A DNA stretch of 64,000 nt from positions 186,001 through 250,000 of the forward strand of contig NZ_JAHKQF010000009.1 in assembly GCF_018860965.1 (NCBI RefSeq). Reading direction: 5' to 3'. The first letter of the stretch is position 1; the number at the start of each line of letters is the position of its first letter. The notes under the pieces are model-generated. The model made no database searches, had not been told where the DNA came from, and saw only the letters and a list, made by a program, of their open reading frames with translations. Of the stretch, positions 62,540-64,000 are shown piece after piece. Source of the stretch: Alteromonas sp. C1M14. GTDB lineage: Bacteria; Pseudomonadota; Gammaproteobacteria; Enterobacterales; Alteromonadaceae. The translations under genes were made by a program, and so were the position numbers.

Positions 62540-63421
62540 ATGTCTTGGATACAACTGAAAATCGACTCTAATTCAGAGCAAGCAGAACAAATAGGCAATA
62601 TGCTAAGTGCGAACGGCGCCCAAGCGGTGACCTTCGTAGATGCCCAAGATACGCCCATGTACGAGCCTAAGCCCGGCGAAACACTGTTATGGCCAGATAC
62701 CCAAGTGGTGGGGTTATTTAATGCCGCCGACGACATGAAAAAAGTGATTCAACGGTTGGAAAAGTCGAAAATATTAGGCGTCGGTTTTAAGTACAAGTTA
62801 GATCAACTTGAGGATAAAGACTGGGAACGGGAGTGGATGGATAATTTCCACCCTATGCAATTTGGCCAACGTCTTTGGATTTGTCCAAGCTGGCGTGACG
62901 TGCCCGATCCTACAGCGGTGAATGTGATGCTTGACCCTGGATTAGCTTTCGGAACCGGCACCCATCCCACCACAGCCTTGTGCCTTAGATGGCTCGATGC
63001 CTTAGATTTAACGGGCAAAACTGTGGTGGACTTTGGTTGTGGTTCGGGTATTTTAGCGTTAGCTGCATTAAAACTTGGCGCAAAAGAAGTCATTGGTATT
63101 GATATCGATCCTCAGGCCCTTCAAGCATCAATGGAAAATGCCCGACGCAATGGAGTAGAAAACCGTCTACGGGTTTATCTGCCTGACGATCAACCCACCC
63201 TAGAAGCCGACATCGTAATGGCAAATATTCTTAGTGGCCCCCTTATCGAATTGAAATCCGTTATTACTGCATATTGTAAAAGGGGCGGAAAGCTCGTTTT
63301 ATCTGGCATTTTAAAAGAACAAGTAGAAAAAATTGAAGCTGCTTATGCCCCCGCTTTCGCCTTAGACAATAGTGCGATAGAAGGCGATTGGGCTAGGGTA
63401 AGCGGAACAAGAACTCACTGA
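62540..63421 (+). CDS. prmA: ribosomal protein L11 methyltransferase
   Basis: 293 residues from ATG 62540 ([19 protein letters not shown]); the open frame upstream is not conserved. SAM-binding motifs '[16 protein letters not shown]', '[20 protein letters not shown]', '[10 protein letters not shown]', and catalytic '[12 protein letters not shown]'. It trimethylates ribosomal protein L11. It precedes dusB by 224 bp, the usual pair, but lies ~19 kb from accC. Confidence 0.97.
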   Translation: MSWIQLKIDSNSEQAEQIGNMLSANGAQAVTFVDAQDTPMYEPKPGETLLWPDTQVVGLFNAADDMKKVIQRLEKSKILGVGFKYKLDQLEDKDWEREWMDNFHPMQFGQRLWICPSWRDVPDPTAVNVMLDPGLAFGTGTHPTTALCLRWLDALDLTGKTVVDFGCGSGILALAALKLGAKEVIGIDIDPQALQASMENARRNGVENRLRVYLPDDQPTLEADIVMANILSGPLIELKSVITAYCKRGGKLVLSGILKEQVEKIEAAYAPAFALDNSAIEGDWARVSGTRTH

Positions 63422-63645
63422 AAATATTCATAAAAATGTCAAACTGGTGACAAAAAAATGCCATTTTGCATGGCCGTTATTGGTGCAACAATTACACGGC
63501 TCACGCAAATCTTGTATTTCCTGTCAAGAGTCCAGACACAAATTTTGTGCGATTTTTAGCCTTTTCAAGGCTTGTGAAAACACGTAAACTTAGCGCCCCG
63601 TTTTGGCCTGGTGTATAAATTCTGCGCAACGGTTGATGGTAAATT

Positions 63646-64000
63646 ATGCGAATTGGACCTCACACACTCCAGAACAATTTGATGCTCGCGCCTATGGCGG
63701 GCGTAACAGACAGGCCCTTTCGACAGTTATGTCGTCGTATGGGGGCAGGCCTGGTTGTTTCTGAAATGCTGTCGAGCAATCCAAGGGTATGGAAGTCAGT
63801 GAAATCGATGCAACGCATGGATCACACTGGTGAAGAAGGTATTCGTTCTGTACAGATCGCAGGCGCAGATCCTGAGTTAATGGCTCAGGCGGCGCAATTT
63901 AATGTAGGTAATGGTGCGCAAATCATCGATATCAACATGGGTTGCCCGGCCAAGAAGGTGAATAAGAAGTTAGCTGGCTCCGCCTTACTACAGTTTCCGG
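63646..64000 (+). CDS. dusB: tRNA-dihydrouridine synthase B, N-terminal part (3' end outside window)
   Basis: The first 118 codons are present and run off the right edge. It begins [20 protein letters not shown] with the FMN-binding '[22 protein letters not shown]' stretch and continues with '[18 protein letters not shown]' and '[12 protein letters not shown]', where the Cys is catalytic. It reduces uridine to dihydrouridine in tRNA. In this order fis normally follows dusB. Confidence 0.95.
   Translation, partial: MRIGPHTLQNNLMLAPMAGVTDRPFRQLCRRMGAGLVVSEMLSSNPRVWKSVKSMQRMDHTGEEGIRSVQIAGADPELMAQAAQFNVGNGAQIIDINMGCPAKKVNKKLAGSALLQFP

Overview
The window looks like chromosomal DNA of a marine gammaproteobacterium of the order Alteromonadales, probably an Alteromonadaceae member (inference from protein types and gene order). 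The basis is glmU/glmR/glmS, aroQ-accB-accC, prmA-dusB, groES-groEL beside fxsA, a three-gene pntA/pntA/pntB transhydrogenase, a TtpC-type TonB2 system and four TonB-dependent receptors. No tRNA, rRNA, CRISPR array or complete insertion sequence was found.

Layout. 1-2.4 kb: the 3' part of a siderophore receptor and an esterase. 2.4-4.7 kb: a helicase remnant, a TDT-family transporter, and a GyrI-like gene bracketed by two attC-like hairpins, just beyond the 3' end of glmS. 4.7-9.8 kb: glmU, a Gfo/Idh/MocA oxidoreductase, glmR and glmS. 10-19.5 kb: a membrane GGDEF protein with a degenerate active site, a substrate-binding-like protein, a second siderophore receptor, a BaeSR-type two-component system, an exported protein and a PEBP-YHYH lipoprotein. 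19.5-22.5 kb: a small patch of mobile debris with a Fic toxin and short partner, a recombinase remnant, an antitoxin-like remnant, and an orphan RHS toxin tip with a membrane immunity candidate. 22.5-35.7 kb: EamA transporter, ogt with an alkA-like remnant, serine hydrolase, speA, M28 peptidase, pnt genes, parvulin, and a PhnD-like binding protein paired with a histidine kinase. 35.9-43.3 kb: groEL, groES behind a sigma-32 promoter, fxsA, dsbD, aroQ, accB, accC.

The accBC-prmA-dusB neighbourhood is split: about 19 kb lies between accC (ends 43240) and prmA (starts 62540). This block holds a candidate structured RNA; a likely phospholipid/organophosphate scavenging locus (receptor, Tat-exported phospholipase C, HAD phosphatase, DeoR regulator, DUF5690 transporter); a FAN1-like VRR-NUC nuclease fused to a DnaQ-type exonuclease behind a LexA box; a CPXCG protein; a HiPIP; and a DUF3450-TtpC-ExbB-ExbD-TonB-TPR system beside a FepA-like receptor behind a Fur box.

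The strongest leads are the SOS-linked FAN1-DnaQ fusion, the phospholipid locus with its direct-repeat operator, the orphan RHS toxin/immunity module with its deletion scar, the hairpin-rich RNA after accC, and the lone integron-like cassette near glmS.
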